A stretch of DNA of 64,000 bases from Lepidodermella squamata (GCA_047495785.1 JBLDXI010000024.1:5084001-5148000); one strand, 5' to 3'; counted from the first letter of the stretch, positions 15,715 to 25,330 are shown. A program made the numbers and translations. Notes: generated by a model from the letters alone, not told the origin.

Positions 15715-15787
15715 CGCCGAGACCCGGGATCGAACCAGGGACCTTTAGATCTTCAGTCTAACGCTCTCCCAACTGAGCTATCTCGGC
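15715..15787 (-). tRNA. tRNA-Phe(GAA), G73
   Basis: As 3010-3082. Confidence 0.94.
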
Positions 15788-15884
15788 TGTTATTTACAGC
15801 AGTGCTAAAGTCGAAGCTTAACTTGTAGCTTAGCTAGGGAGCTCAATGCAGGCTGCTATGACTTTGGCAGCAAATAAAAAACTG

Positions 15885-15901
15885 CGCTCCTGGGTGGGCT
15901 C

Positions 15902-15941
<40 letters not shown>

Positions 15942-15958
15942 AATTGCGCCACAGAAGC
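15885..15958 (-). tRNA. tRNA-Asn(GTT)
   Basis: As 6516-6589. Confidence 0.95.
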
Positions 15959-16141
15959 TGGCTAATCGCAGACTCGGCATCACCACTCAGCAATATGTAG
16001 CTTTTAACGCGAGCGTTGCCATGATCACGTTGTTGCCGTTACAGTTTGGCTGTAGCCGAGGTTAGATCGGCCTTCGCATAGAATATAAACAGAGCTGAAC
16101 TGTCCTTCATCAATGATCCTCAGCCGCTTTAGCTCTGCCAA

Positions 16142-16227
16142 CCCGCGATAGCTCAGCTGGTAGAGCGGAGGACTGTAGATGCAACGCAGCTATCCTTAGG
16201 TCGGTGGTTCAAGTCCGCCTCGCGGGA
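16142..16227 (+). tRNA. tRNA-Tyr(GTA) with intron
   Basis: As 3428-3513. Confidence 0.95.
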
Positions 16228-16304
16228 TTGCATGGTTTTTCACTTTCGTTGGGTAGCAGCTTTTCATTCGTTCGTCAGTAAAAATGCGCTGATAGATGTG
16301 CAAA

Positions 16305-16376
16305 GGCCCGTTGGTCTAGGGGTATGATTCTCGCTTTGGGTGCGAGAGGTCTCGGGTTCAAATCCCGGACGGGCCC
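16305..16376 (+). tRNA. tRNA-Pro(TGG)
   Basis: As 3591-3662. Confidence 0.95.
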
Positions 16377-16460
16377 AAGCTTTTTGAGCTAATAGCTGAA
16401 GCGGCAGCATTACAAAAGGTGTTTGCCATAACCTTGAGCGCATGTAATGTTATCACAGCG

Positions 16461-16531
16461 GCATCGGTGGTTCAGTGGTAGAATTCTCGCCTGCCACGCG
16501 GGAGGCCCGGGTTCGATTCCCGGCCGATGCA
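16461..16531 (+). tRNA. tRNA-Gly(GCC)
   Basis: As 3747-3817. Confidence 0.95.
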
Positions 16532-16627
16532 AGCGACCCTGTTTTTTCATATCAGCTTCGATGTGCATCAGGCAAATTATGAGCGCAGCAAAATCAAAAG
16601 CACTGACAATTCAAGACGCTTCAGTCA

Positions 16628-16699
16628 TCCTTGGTAGTATAGTGGTTAGTATCCCCGCCTGTCACGCGGGAGACCAGGGTTCGATTCCCTGCCAAGGAG
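16628..16699 (+). tRNA. tRNA-Asp(GTC)
   Basis: As 3914-3985, CTTCAG flank. Confidence 0.95.
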
Positions 16700-16769
16700 T
16701 CAGCTTTTTTAGTTGCGGCGCATAGGTTTCGAGCCAATTTTTTGAGAAAATTGCTAACAAGTTGATTGC

Positions 16770-16842
16770 CGCCCGATGTGGGGCTCGAACCCACGACCCT
16801 GGGATTAAGAGTCCCATGCTCTACCGACTGAGCTAACCGGGC
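16770..16842 (-). tRNA. tRNA-Lys(CTT)
   Basis: As 10737-10809, with the same broken T5 tract. Confidence 0.93.
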
Positions 16843-16921
16843 TGAGGCGCTATCAATTGCCTAAGCCGACAATTATGAAGCAGTTGACTGCTGGCGAATG
16901 TTGACTGCCATCAAAAATACT

Positions 16922-16994
16922 CGAGGCTGCCAGGAGTCGAACCTGGAATCTTCTGATCCGTAGTCAGACGCGTTGTCCATTGCGCCACAACCCC
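16922..16994 (-). tRNA. tRNA-Arg(ACG)
   Basis: As 4208-4280. Confidence 0.95.
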
Positions 16995-17061
16995 ATTCGG
17001 TCGAAAGAAGGCTTGCAAGCGCTAATTAGCAGGCAGGAATGGGACTGAAGTGAAAAATGCA

Positions 17062-17145
17062 TGTCAGAAGTGGGGTTCGAACCCACGCCAGTAGAAACTG
17101 ACTGCGACCTGAACGCAGCGCCTTGGACCGCTCGGCCATCCTGAC
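17062..17145 (-). tRNA. tRNA-Leu(CAG), C60 variant
   Basis: Sits in the Leu(CAG) flank like 4348-4431 but carries the Leu(CAA)/chimera base at T-loop position 60 (G at 17075). Only copy with this combination, so a short conversion tract is likely. Confidence 0.95.
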
Positions 17146-17314
17146 GAGATGGTGGAATAGATTGCTGATATCCTGCAGACGGCATTTTGCAAAGCTAAGA
17201 TATCGCAGAGCAAGTACAGCAAACAGCAAAGTCGTATAACTGTTGCCAATATAAAACTAGCCAGCTACGCCGATCGGGGTGTATCGTTTCTTAAACTGCT
17301 GAAGAAGCACTCAA

Positions 17315-17396
17315 GTCGCTATGCCCGAGTGGTTAAGGGGTCTGACTAGAAATCAGATGCGGTCTCCGCGCGTAGGTTCAAATCCTACTGGCGACG
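17315..17396 (+). tRNA. tRNA-Ser(AGA)
   Basis: As 369-450. Confidence 0.95.
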
Positions 17397-17471
17397 ACAG
17401 TTATTTTTGCATTATAACGACTGAAACTCAGTTCTGCAGTTAGCCTCCAGAACAGTCCTCGCTTTCATCAG

Positions 17472-17543
17472 GCGTCAGTGGTGTAACGGTCAGCATGGTT
17501 GCCTTCCAAGCAGCCGATCCGGGTTCGACTCCCGGCTGACGCA
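17472..17543 (+). tRNA. tRNA-Gly(TCC)
   Basis: As 526-597. Confidence 0.95.
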
Positions 17544-17622
17544 CACGTTTTTAGCTCACACGTTTGAAAGCAATTGCTAGTGACGAGATTAAAGCTGTCC
17601 TTCCCAAAACCAGCGTTCGAGA

Positions 17623-17694
17623 GGTCCCATGGTGTAGCGGTTAGCACTCTGGACTCTGAATCCAGCGACTCGAGTTCGATTCTCGATGGGACCT
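17623..17694 (+). tRNA. tRNA-Gln(CTG)
   Basis: As 677-748. Confidence 0.95.
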
Positions 17695-17798
17695 TGATAC
17701 GTTTTTTCAAACAAACTTTCAGCTCACTCACTCTCAGCTGATGGAAACTTGCGATCGCAATATTTGTTACCATTCAAACCTTTTCTTTCACTAGCCTA

Positions 17799-17870
17799 GG
17801 GGGCATAGCTCAGTGGTAGAGCGTCTCATTCGCATTGTGAAGGTCTCGGGTTCAATCCCCGATGCCTCCA
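17799..17870 (+). tRNA. tRNA-Ala(CGC), terminator mutated
   Basis: As 853-924, including the TTTATT terminator (A at 17882). Confidence 0.93.
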
Positions 17871-17957
17871 GTTGGCAATTTATTCGCGTAACCTCTCGAA
17901 GATTAGTTGCTATATCGGTGAAAGTGACCAGAAATTACGCTAAAAATGTGAAAATAG

Positions 17958-18041
17958 TGTCAGAAGTGGGGTTCGAACCCACGCCCTCTTTCGAGGACCA
18001 GATCTTGAGTCTGGCGCCTTAGACCGCTCGGCCATCCTGAC
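17958..18041 (-). tRNA. tRNA-Leu(CAA)
   Basis: As 1908-1991. Confidence 0.95.
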
Positions 18042-18141
18042 CAGATGTAGCTACTCTGGGAAATTGTTGTAATCCATCCGAAAATATGAGAAATTTGGCC
18101 GTTTAAAGGGCGAGCGCATTGCATTGCCGCATCTATCGATA

Positions 18142-18206
18142 GGCGAAATGGCTATCGCGTCGGACTTCGGATCCGAAGATTGTGGGTTCGAGTCCCATCA
18201 GCGTCG
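18142..18206 (+). pseudogene. tRNA-Arg(TCG), 8-nt deletion
   Basis: Same deletion as 2092-2156. Confidence 0.85.
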
Positions 18207-18296
18207 GCTCTATTTTTGCTGGCCTTTTCTTTCGGCTGAGCTGTTATCATAGCAACAGAATTATCACTTGTCAAGCTGTCAAGAATAATCACAAGG

Positions 18297-18369
18297 GCCT
18301 TCCTAGCTCAGTCGGTAGAGCATGTGACTTTTAATCACAGGGTCGGGGGTTCGAGTCCCCCGGAGGGCG
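18297..18369 (+). tRNA. tRNA-Lys(TTT)
   Basis: As 2247-2319. Confidence 0.95.
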
Positions 18370-18436
18370 CAATATTTTTACCCAGGGTAACATGTTTATG
18401 GCATCGACCGGCTGCTAAGAAGACGAAGATCTCGAA

Positions 18437-18509
18437 GGGGGATTAGCTCAAATGGTAGAGCGCTCGCTTAGCATGCGAGAGGTAACGGGATCGACGCCCG
18501 TATCCTCCA
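18437..18509 (+). tRNA. tRNA-Ala(AGC)
   Basis: As 2387-2459. Confidence 0.95.
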
Positions 18510-18582
18510 TATACTTTTTTCGGCAAGATAAAAAAGGCTGAAATGAGGAGACTGCGCTTGCGAAAATAAAGCAGTCAACCGC

Positions 18583-18654
18583 GGCTCAGTAGCTTAGTGG
18601 TAGAGCGTCTGCCTAGTAAGATGAAGATCGAGGGTTCGATCCCCCCCTGAGCCT
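18583..18654 (+). tRNA. tRNA-Thr(AGT), mismatched allele
   Basis: GATGA stem, as 2533-2604. Confidence 0.7.
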
Positions 18655-18744
18655 GGTCTTGACACTTTTTGCAGCATTCGGAGGTCTTCCGTCCCTTTTA
18701 TATAGCCATTTCATTCAGGATCAAAATTGGAAAGGCTAAAAGTG

Positions 18745-18816
18745 TTCCCTGACCGGGAATCGAACCCGGGCCGCCGCGGTGAAAGCGCGGAATCCTAACC
18801 ACTAGACCATCAGGGA
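18745..18816 (-). tRNA. tRNA-Glu(TTC)
   Basis: As 2695-2766. Confidence 0.95.
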
Positions 18817-18907
18817 GGTGCAAAATCCCTGTTGTATGCGTAAACTGTGAAGAACTCAAATTATCAACGTCATCGCACCTTCAGCAACTCTGTGCAAAAA
18901 ATAGAAT

Positions 18908-18979
18908 GGGCCCGTTCGGGAATTGAACCCGAGACCTCTCGCACCCGAAGCGAGAATCATACCCCTAGACCAACGGGCC
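18908..18979 (-). tRNA. tRNA-Pro(CGG)
   Basis: As 2858-2929. Confidence 0.95.
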
Positions 18980-19059
18980 AACCTGACTTTACCCAATTGG
19001 CAACTGGCAACCAAAGACTTTATTAGAACGTCTCCAGCGTTTATGCAAAACATGCGATA

Positions 19060-19132
19060 CGCCGAGACCCGGGATCGAACCAGGGACCTTTAGATCTTCA
19101 GTCTAACGCTCTCCCAACTGAGCTATCTCGGC
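19060..19132 (-). tRNA. tRNA-Phe(GAA), G73
   Basis: As 3010-3082. Confidence 0.94.
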
Positions 19133-19229
19133 TGTTATTTACAGCAGTGCTAAAGTCGAAGCTTAACTTGTAGCTTAGCTAGGGAGCTCAATGCAGGCTG
19201 CTATGACTTTGGCAGCAAATAAAAAACTG

Positions 19230-19246
19230 CGCTCCTGGGTGGGCTC

Positions 19247-19286
<40 letters not shown>

Positions 19287-19303
19287 AATTGCGCCACAGA
19301 AGC
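19230..19303 (-). tRNA. tRNA-Asn(GTT)
   Basis: As 6516-6589; last gene before the deletion junction at 19400. Confidence 0.95.
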
Positions 19304-19456
19304 TGGCTAATCGCAGACTCGGCATCACCACTCAGCAATATGTAGCTTTTAACGCGAGCGTTGCCATGATCACGTTGTTGCCGTTACAGTTTGGCTGTAG
19401 ATTAGTTGCTATATCGGTGAAAGTGACCAGAAATTACGCTAAAAATGTGAAAATAG

Positions 19457-19540
19457 TGTCAGAAGTGGGGTTCGAACCCACGCCAGTAGAAACTGACTGC
19501 GACCTGAACGCAGCGCCTTGGACCGCTCGGCCATCCTGAC
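19457..19540 (-). tRNA. tRNA-Leu(CAG), chimeric 3' end
   Basis: As 116-199; its terminal flank starts at the 19400 junction, so the partner parent was an 896-bp subunit. Confidence 0.95.
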
Positions 19541-19709
19541 GAGATGGTGGAATAGATTGCTGATATCCTGCAGACGGCATTTTGCAAAGCTAAGATATCG
19601 CAGAGCAAGTACAGCAAACAGCAAAGTCGTATAACTGTTGCCAATATAAAACTAGCCAGCTACGCCGATCGGGGTGTATCGTTTCTTAAACTGCTGAAGA
19701 AGCACTCAA

Positions 19710-19791
19710 GTCGCTATGCCCGAGTGGTTAAGGGGTCTGACTAGAAATCAGATGCGGTCTCCGCGCGTAGGTTCAAATCCTACTGGCGACG
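19710..19791 (+). tRNA. tRNA-Ser(AGA)
   Basis: As 369-450. Confidence 0.95.
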
Positions 19792-19866
19792 ACAGTTATT
19801 TTTGCATTATAACGACTGAAACTCAGTTCTGCAGTTAGCCTCCAGAACAGTCCTCGCTTTCATCAG

Positions 19867-19938
19867 GCGTCAGTGGTGTAACGGTCAGCATGGTTGCCTT
19901 CCAAGCAGCCGATCCGGGTTCGACTCCCGGCTGACGCA
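19867..19938 (+). tRNA. tRNA-Gly(TCC)
   Basis: As 526-597. Confidence 0.95.
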
Positions 19939-20017
19939 CACGTTTTTAGCTCACACGTTTGAAAGCAATTGCTAGTGACGAGATTAAAGCTGTCCTTCCC
20001 AAAACCAGCGTTCGAGA

Positions 20018-20089
20018 GGTCCCATGGTGTAGCGGTTAGCACTCTGGACTCTGAATCCAGCGACTCGAGTTCGATTCTCGATGGGACCT
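20018..20089 (+). tRNA. tRNA-Gln(CTG)
   Basis: As 677-748. Confidence 0.95.
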
Positions 20090-20193
20090 TGATACGTTTT
20101 TTCAAACAAACTTTCAGCTCACTCACTCTCAGCTGATGGAAACTTGTGATCGCAATATTTGTTACCATTCAAACCTTTTCTTTCACTAGCCTA

Positions 20194-20265
20194 GGGGGCA
20201 TAGCTCAGTGGTAGAGCGTCTCATTCGCATTGTGAAGGTCTCGGGTTCAATCCCCGATGCCTCCA
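20194..20265 (+). tRNA. tRNA-Ala(CGC)
   Basis: As 1749-1820. Confidence 0.95.
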
Positions 20266-20352
20266 GTTGGCAATTTTTTCGCGTAACCTCTCGAAGATTA
20301 GTTGCTATATCGGTGAAAGTGACCAGAAATTACGCTAAAAATGTGAAAATAG

Positions 20353-20436
20353 TGTCAGAAGTGGGGTTCGAACCCACCCCCTCTTTCGAGGACCAGATCT
20401 TGAGTCTGGCGCCTTAGACCGCTCGGCCATCCTGAC
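20353..20436 (-). tRNA. tRNA-Leu(CAA), G48 variant
   Basis: As 1908-1991 except C at 20378 (plus strand), which makes tRNA base 48 G instead of C and breaks the expected G15-C48 Levitt pair. Only copy with this change. Confidence 0.88.
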
Positions 20437-20536
20437 CAGATGTAGCTACTCTGGGAAATTGTTGTAATCCATCCGAAAATATGAGAAATTTGGCCGTTTA
20501 AAGGGCGAGCGCATTGCATTGCCGCATCTATCGATA

Positions 20537-20601
20537 GGCGAAATGGCTATCGCGTCGGACTTCGGATCCGAAGATTGTGGGTTCGAGTCCCATCAGCGTC
20601 G
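20537..20601 (+). pseudogene. tRNA-Arg(TCG), 8-nt deletion
   Basis: Same deletion as 2092-2156. Confidence 0.85.
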
Positions 20602-20691
20602 GCTCTATTTTTGCTGGCCTTTTCTTTCGGCTGAGCTGTTATCATAGCAACAGAATTATCACTTGTCAAGCTGTCAAGAATAATCACAAGG

Positions 20692-20764
20692 GCCTTCCTA
20701 GCTCAGTCGGTAGAGCATGTGACTTTTAATCACAGGGTCGGGGGTTCGAGTCCCCCGGAGGGCG
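20692..20764 (+). tRNA. tRNA-Lys(TTT)
   Basis: As 2247-2319. Confidence 0.95.
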
Positions 20765-20831
20765 CAATATTTTTACCCAGGGTAACATGTTTATGGCATC
20801 GACCGGCTGCTAAGAAGACGAAGATCTCGAA

Positions 20832-20904
20832 GGGGGATTAGCTCAAATGGTAGAGCGCTCGCTTAGCATGCGAGAGGTAACGGGATCGACGCCCGTATCC
20901 TCCA
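20832..20904 (+). tRNA. tRNA-Ala(AGC)
   Basis: As 2387-2459. Confidence 0.95.
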
Positions 20905-20977
20905 TATACTTTTTTCGGCAAGATAAAAAAGGCTGAAATGAGGAGACTGCGCTTGCGAAAATAAAGCAGTCAACCGC

Positions 20978-21049
20978 GGCTCAGTAGCTTAGTGGTAGAG
21001 CGTCTGCCTAGTAAGATGAAGATCGAGGGTTCGATCCCCCCCTGAGCCT
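20978..21049 (+). tRNA. tRNA-Thr(AGT), mismatched allele
   Basis: GATGA stem, as 2533-2604. Confidence 0.7.
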
Positions 21050-21139
21050 GGTCTTGACACTTTTTGCAGCATTCGGAGGTCTTCCGTCCCTTTTATATAG
21101 CCATTTCATTCAGGATCAAAATTGGAAAGGCTAAAAGTG

Positions 21140-21211
21140 TTCCCTGACCGGGAATCGAACCCGGGCCGCCGCGGTGAAAGCGCGGAATCCTAACCACTAG
21201 ACCATCAGGGA
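21140..21211 (-). tRNA. tRNA-Glu(TTC)
   Basis: As 2695-2766. Confidence 0.95.
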
Positions 21212-21302
21212 GGTGCAAAATCCCTGTTGTATGCGTAAACTGTGAAGAACTCAAATTATCAACGTCATCGCACCTTCAGCAACTCTGTGCAAAAAATAGA
21301 AT

Positions 21303-21374
21303 GGGCCCGTTCGGGAATTGAACCCGAGACCTCTCGCACCCGAAGCGAGAATCATACCCCTAGACCAACGGGCC
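21303..21374 (-). tRNA. tRNA-Pro(CGG)
   Basis: As 2858-2929. Confidence 0.95.
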
Positions 21375-21454
21375 AACCTGACTTTACCCAATTGGCAACT
21401 GGCAACCAAAGACTTTATTAGAACGTCTCCAGCGTTTATGCAAAACATGCGATA

Positions 21455-21527
21455 CGCCGAGACCCGGGATCGAACCAGGGACCTTTAGATCTTCAGTCTA
21501 ACGCTCTCCCAACTGAGCTATCTCGGC
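21455..21527 (-). tRNA. tRNA-Phe(GAA), G73
   Basis: As 3010-3082. Confidence 0.94.
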
Positions 21528-21624
21528 TGTTATTTACAGCAGTGCTAAAGTCGAAGCTTAACTTGTAGCTTAGCTAGGGAGCTCAATGCAGGCTGCTATG
21601 ACTTTGGCAGCAAATAAAAAACTG

Positions 21625-21641
21625 CGCTCCTGGGTGGGCTC

Positions 21642-21681
<40 letters not shown>

Positions 21682-21698
21682 AATTGCGCCACAGAAGC
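21625..21698 (-). tRNA. tRNA-Asn(GTT)
   Basis: As 6516-6589. Confidence 0.95.
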
Positions 21699-21881
21699 TG
21701 GCTAATCGCAGACTCGGCATCACCACTCAGCAATATGTAGCTTTTAACGCGAGCGTTGCCATGATCACGTTGTTGCCGTTACAGTTTGGCTGTAGCCGAG
21801 GTTAGATCGGCCTTCGCATAGAATATAAACAGAGCTGAACTGTCCTTCATCAATGATCCTCAGCCGCTTTAGCTCTGCCAA

Positions 21882-21967
21882 CCCGCGATAGCTCAGCTGG
21901 TAGAGCGGAGGACTGTAGATGCAACGCAGCTATCCTTAGGTCGGTGGTTCAAGTCCGCCTCGCGGGA
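21882..21967 (+). tRNA. tRNA-Tyr(GTA) with intron
   Basis: As 3428-3513. Confidence 0.95.
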
Positions 21968-22044
21968 TTGCATGGTTTTTCACTTTCGTTGGGTAGCAGC
22001 TTTTCATTCGTTCGTCAGTAAAAATGCGCTGATAGATGTGCAAA

Positions 22045-22116
22045 GGCCCGTTGGTCTAGGGGTATGATTCTCGCTTTGGGTGCGAGAGGTCTCGGGTTCA
22101 AATCCCGGACGGGCCC
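22045..22116 (+). tRNA. tRNA-Pro(TGG)
   Basis: As 3591-3662. Confidence 0.95.
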
Positions 22117-22200
22117 AAGCTTTTTGAGCTAATAGCTGAAGCGGCAGCATTACAAAAGGTGTTTGCCATAACCTTGAGCGCATGTAATGTTATCACAGCG

Positions 22201-22271
22201 GCATCGGTGGTTCAGTGGTAGAATTCTCGCCTGCCACGCGGGAGGCCCGGGTTCGATTCCCGGCCGATGCA
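22201..22271 (+). tRNA. tRNA-Gly(GCC)
   Basis: As 3747-3817. Confidence 0.95.
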
Positions 22272-22367
22272 AGCGACCCTGTTTTTTCATATCAGCTTCG
22301 ATGTGCATCAGGCAAATTATGAGCGCAGCAAAATTAAAAGCACTGACAATTCAAGACGCTTCAGTCA

Positions 22368-22439
22368 TCCTTGGTAGTATAGTGGTTAGTATCCCCGCCT
22401 GTCACGCGGGAGACCAGGGTTCGATTCCCTGCCAAGGAG
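22368..22439 (+). tRNA. tRNA-Asp(GTC)
   Basis: As 3914-3985, CTTCAG flank. Confidence 0.95.
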
Positions 22440-22509
22440 TCAGCTTTTTTAGTTGCGGCGCATAGGTTTCGAGCCAATTTTTTGAGAAAATTGCTAAAAA
22501 GTTGATTGC

Positions 22510-22582
22510 CGCCCGATGTGGGGCTCGAACCCACGACCCTGGGATTAAGAGTCCCATGCTCTACCGACTGAGCTAACCGGGC
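22510..22582 (-). tRNA. tRNA-Lys(CTT)
   Basis: As 4056-4128. Confidence 0.95.
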
Positions 22583-22661
22583 TGAGGCGCTATCAATTGC
22601 CTAAGCCGACAATTATGAAGCAGTTGACTGCTGGCGAATGTTGACTGCCATCAAAAATACT

Positions 22662-22734
22662 CGAGGCTGCCAGGAGTCGAACCTGGAATCTTCTGATCCG
22701 TAGTCAGACGCGTTGTCCATTGCGCCACAACCCC
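22662..22734 (-). tRNA. tRNA-Arg(ACG)
   Basis: As 4208-4280. Confidence 0.95.
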
Positions 22735-22801
22735 ATTCGGTCGAAAGAAGGCTTGCAAGCGCTAATTAGCAGGCAGGAATGGGACTGAAGTGAAAAATGC
22801 A

Positions 22802-22885
22802 TGTCAGAAGTGGGATTCGAACCCACGCCAGTAGAAACTGACTGCGACCTGAACGCAGCGCCTTGGACCGCTCGGCCATCCTGAC
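22802..22885 (-). tRNA. tRNA-Leu(CAG)
   Basis: As 4348-4431. Confidence 0.95.
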
Positions 22886-23054
22886 GAGATGGTGGAATAG
22901 ATTGCTGATATCCTGCAGACGGCATTTTGCAAAGCTAAGATATCGCAGAGCAAGTACAGCAAACAGCAAAGTCGTATAACTGTTGCCAATATAAAACTAG
23001 CCAGCTACGCCGATCGGGGTGTATCGTTTCTTAAACTGCTGAAGAAGCACTCAA

Positions 23055-23136
23055 GTCGCTATGCCCGAGTGGTTAAGGGGTCTGACTAGAAATCAGATGC
23101 GGTCTCCGCGCGTAGGTTCAAATCCTACTGGCGACG
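23055..23136 (+). tRNA. tRNA-Ser(AGA)
   Basis: As 369-450. Confidence 0.95.
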
Positions 23137-23211
23137 ACAGTTATTTTTGCATTATAACGACTGAAACTCAGTTCTGCAGTTAGCCTCCAGAACAGTCCTC
23201 GCTTTCATCAG

Positions 23212-23283
23212 GCGTCAGTGGTGTAACGGTCAGCATGGTTGCCTTCCAAGCAGCCGATCCGGGTTCGACTCCCGGCTGACGCA
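23212..23283 (+). tRNA. tRNA-Gly(TCC)
   Basis: As 526-597. Confidence 0.95.
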
Positions 23284-23362
23284 CACGTTTTTAGCTCACA
23301 CGTTTGAAAGCAATTGCTAGTGACGAGATTAAAGCTGTCCTTCCCAAAACCAGCGTTCGAGA

Positions 23363-23434
23363 GGTCCCATGGTGTAGCGGTTAGCACTCTGGACTCTGAA
23401 TCCAGCGACTCGAGTTCGATTCTCGATGGGACCT
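23363..23434 (+). tRNA. tRNA-Gln(CTG)
   Basis: As 677-748. Confidence 0.95.
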
Positions 23435-23538
23435 TGATACGTTTTTTCAAACAAACTTTCAGCTCACTCACTCTCAGCTGATGGAAACTTGCGATCGCAA
23501 TATTTGTTACCATTCAAACCTTTTCTTTCACTAGCCTA

Positions 23539-23610
23539 GGGGGCATAGCTCAGTGGTAGAGCGTCTCATTCGCATTGTGAAGGTCTCGGGTTCAATCCCC
23601 GATGCCTCCA
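23539..23610 (+). tRNA. tRNA-Ala(CGC)
   Basis: As 1749-1820. Confidence 0.95.
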
Positions 23611-23697
23611 GTTGGCAATTTTTTCGCGTAACCTCTCGAAGATTAGTTGCTATATCGGTGAAAGTGACCAGAAATTACGCTAAAAATGTGAAAATAG

Positions 23698-23781
23698 TGT
23701 CAGAAGTGGGGTTCGAACCCACGCCAGTAGAAACTGACTGCGACCTGAACGCAGCGCCTTGGACCGCTCGGCCATCCTGAC
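23698..23781 (-). tRNA. tRNA-Leu(CAG), chimeric 3' end
   Basis: As 116-199. Confidence 0.95.
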
Positions 23782-23950
23782 GAGATGGTGGAATAGATTG
23801 CTGATATCCTGCAGACGGCATTTTGCAAAGCTAAGATATCGCAGAGCAAGTACAGCAAACAGCAAAGTCGTATAACTGTTGCCAATATAAAACTAGCCAG
23901 CTACGCCGATCGGGGTGTATCGTTTCTTAAACTGCTGAAGAAGCACTCAA

Positions 23951-24032
23951 GTCGCTATGCCCGAGTGGTTAAGGGGTCTGACTAGAAATCAGATGCGGTC
24001 TCCGCGCGTAGGTTCAAATCCTACTGGCGACG
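23951..24032 (+). tRNA. tRNA-Ser(AGA)
   Basis: As 369-450. Confidence 0.95.
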
Positions 24033-24107
24033 ACAGTTATTTTTGCATTATAACGACTGAAACTCAGTTCTGCAGTTAGCCTCCAGAACAGTCCTCGCTT
24101 TCATCAG

Positions 24108-24179
24108 GCGTCAGTGGTGTAACGGTCAGCATGGTTGCCTTCCAAGCAGCCGATCCGGGTTCGACTCCCGGCTGACGCA
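24108..24179 (+). tRNA. tRNA-Gly(TCC)
   Basis: As 526-597. Confidence 0.95.
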
Positions 24180-24258
24180 CACGTTTTTAGCTCACACGTT
24201 TGAAAGCAATTGCTAGTGACGAGATTAAAGCTGTCCTTCCCAAAACCAGCGTTCGAGA

Positions 24259-24330
24259 GGTCCCATGGTGTAGCGGTTAGCACTCTGGACTCTGAATCCA
24301 GCGACTCGAGTTCGATTCTCGATGGGACCT
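24259..24330 (+). tRNA. tRNA-Gln(CTG)
   Basis: As 677-748. Confidence 0.95.
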
Positions 24331-24434
24331 TGATACGTTTTTTCAAACAAACTTTCAGCTCACTCACTCTCAGCTGATGGAAACTTGCGATCGCAATATT
24401 TGTTACCATTCAAACCTTTTCTTTCACTAGCCTA

Positions 24435-24506
24435 GGGGGCATAGCTCAGTGGTAGAGCGTCTCATTCGCATTGTGAAGGTCTCGGGTTCAATCCCCGATG
24501 CCTCCA
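24435..24506 (+). tRNA. tRNA-Ala(CGC), terminator mutated
   Basis: As 853-924, TTTATT terminator (24515-24520). Confidence 0.93.
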
Positions 24507-24593
24507 GTTGGCAATTTATTCGCGTAACCTCTCGAAGATTAGTTGCTATATCGGTGAAAGTGACCAGAAATTACGCTAAAAATGTGAAAATAG

Positions 24594-24677
24594 TGTCAGA
24601 AGTGGGGTTCGAACCCACGCCAGTAGAAACTGACTGCGACCTGAACGCAGCGCCTTGGACCGCTCGGCCATCCTGAC
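24594..24677 (-). tRNA. tRNA-Leu(CAG), chimeric 3' end
   Basis: As 116-199. Confidence 0.95.
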
Positions 24678-24846
24678 GAGATGGTGGAATAGATTGCTGA
24701 TATCCTGCAGACGGCATTTTGCAAAGCTAAGATATCGCAGAGCAAGTACAGCAAACAGCAAAGTCGTATAACTGTTGCCAATATAAAACTAGCCAGCTAC
24801 GCCGATCGGGGTGTATCGTTTCTTAAACTGCTGAAGAAGCACTCAA

Positions 24847-24928
24847 GTCGCTATGCCCGAGTGGTTAAGGGGTCTGACTAGAAATCAGATGCGGTCTCCG
24901 CGCGTAGGTTCAAATCCTACTGGCGACG
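24847..24928 (+). tRNA. tRNA-Ser(AGA)
   Basis: As 369-450. Confidence 0.95.
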
Positions 24929-25003
24929 ACAGTTATTTTTGCATTATAACGACTGAAACTCAGTTCTGCAGTTAGCCTCCAGAACAGTCCTCGCTTTCAT
25001 CAG

Positions 25004-25075
25004 GCGTCAGTGGTGTAACGGTCAGCATGGTTGCCTTCCAAGCAGCCGATCCGGGTTCGACTCCCGGCTGACGCA
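25004..25075 (+). tRNA. tRNA-Gly(TCC)
   Basis: As 526-597. Confidence 0.95.
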
Positions 25076-25154
25076 CACGTTTTTAGCTCACACGTTTGAA
25101 AGCAATTGCTAGTGACGAGATTAAAGCTGTCCTTCCCAAAACCAGCGTTCGAGA

Positions 25155-25226
25155 GGTCCCATGGTGTAGCGGTTAGCACTCTGGACTCTGAATCCAGCGA
25201 CTCGAGTTCGATTCTCGATGGGACCT
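25155..25226 (+). tRNA. tRNA-Gln(CTG)
   Basis: As 677-748. Confidence 0.95.
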
Positions 25227-25330
25227 TGATACGTTTTTTCAAACAAACTTTCAGCTCACTCACTCTCAGCTGATGGAAACTTGCGATCGCAATATTTGTT
25301 ACCATTCAAACCTTTTCTTTCACTAGCCTA

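Larger units (their letters stand above)
13717..17061. repeat. 20-gene unit, 3345 bp form
   Basis: Opens with the fourth 896-bp segment. Arg(TCG) broken; Thr is the first fully paired allele in the window. Confidence 0.95.
17062..19456. repeat. deleted unit, 2395 bp
   Basis: Normal from Leu(CAG) to Asn, then jumps at 19400 from the Asn-Tyr spacer into the Ala(CGC)-Leu spacer of a following subunit. Tyr, Pro(TGG), Gly(GCC), Asp, Lys(CTT), Arg(ACG), Leu(CAG), Ser, Gly(TCC), Gln and Ala(CGC) are missing. Confidence 0.93.
19457..22801. repeat. 20-gene unit, 3345 bp form
   Basis: Opens with a chimeric Leu gene directly after the deletion. Arg(TCG) broken, Thr mismatched, Leu(CAA) with one substitution. 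Confidence 0.95.
22802..23697. repeat. 896-bp subunit
   Basis: First of a run of three. Confidence 0.95.
23698..24593. repeat. 896-bp subunit
   Basis: Second of the run of three. Confidence 0.95.
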
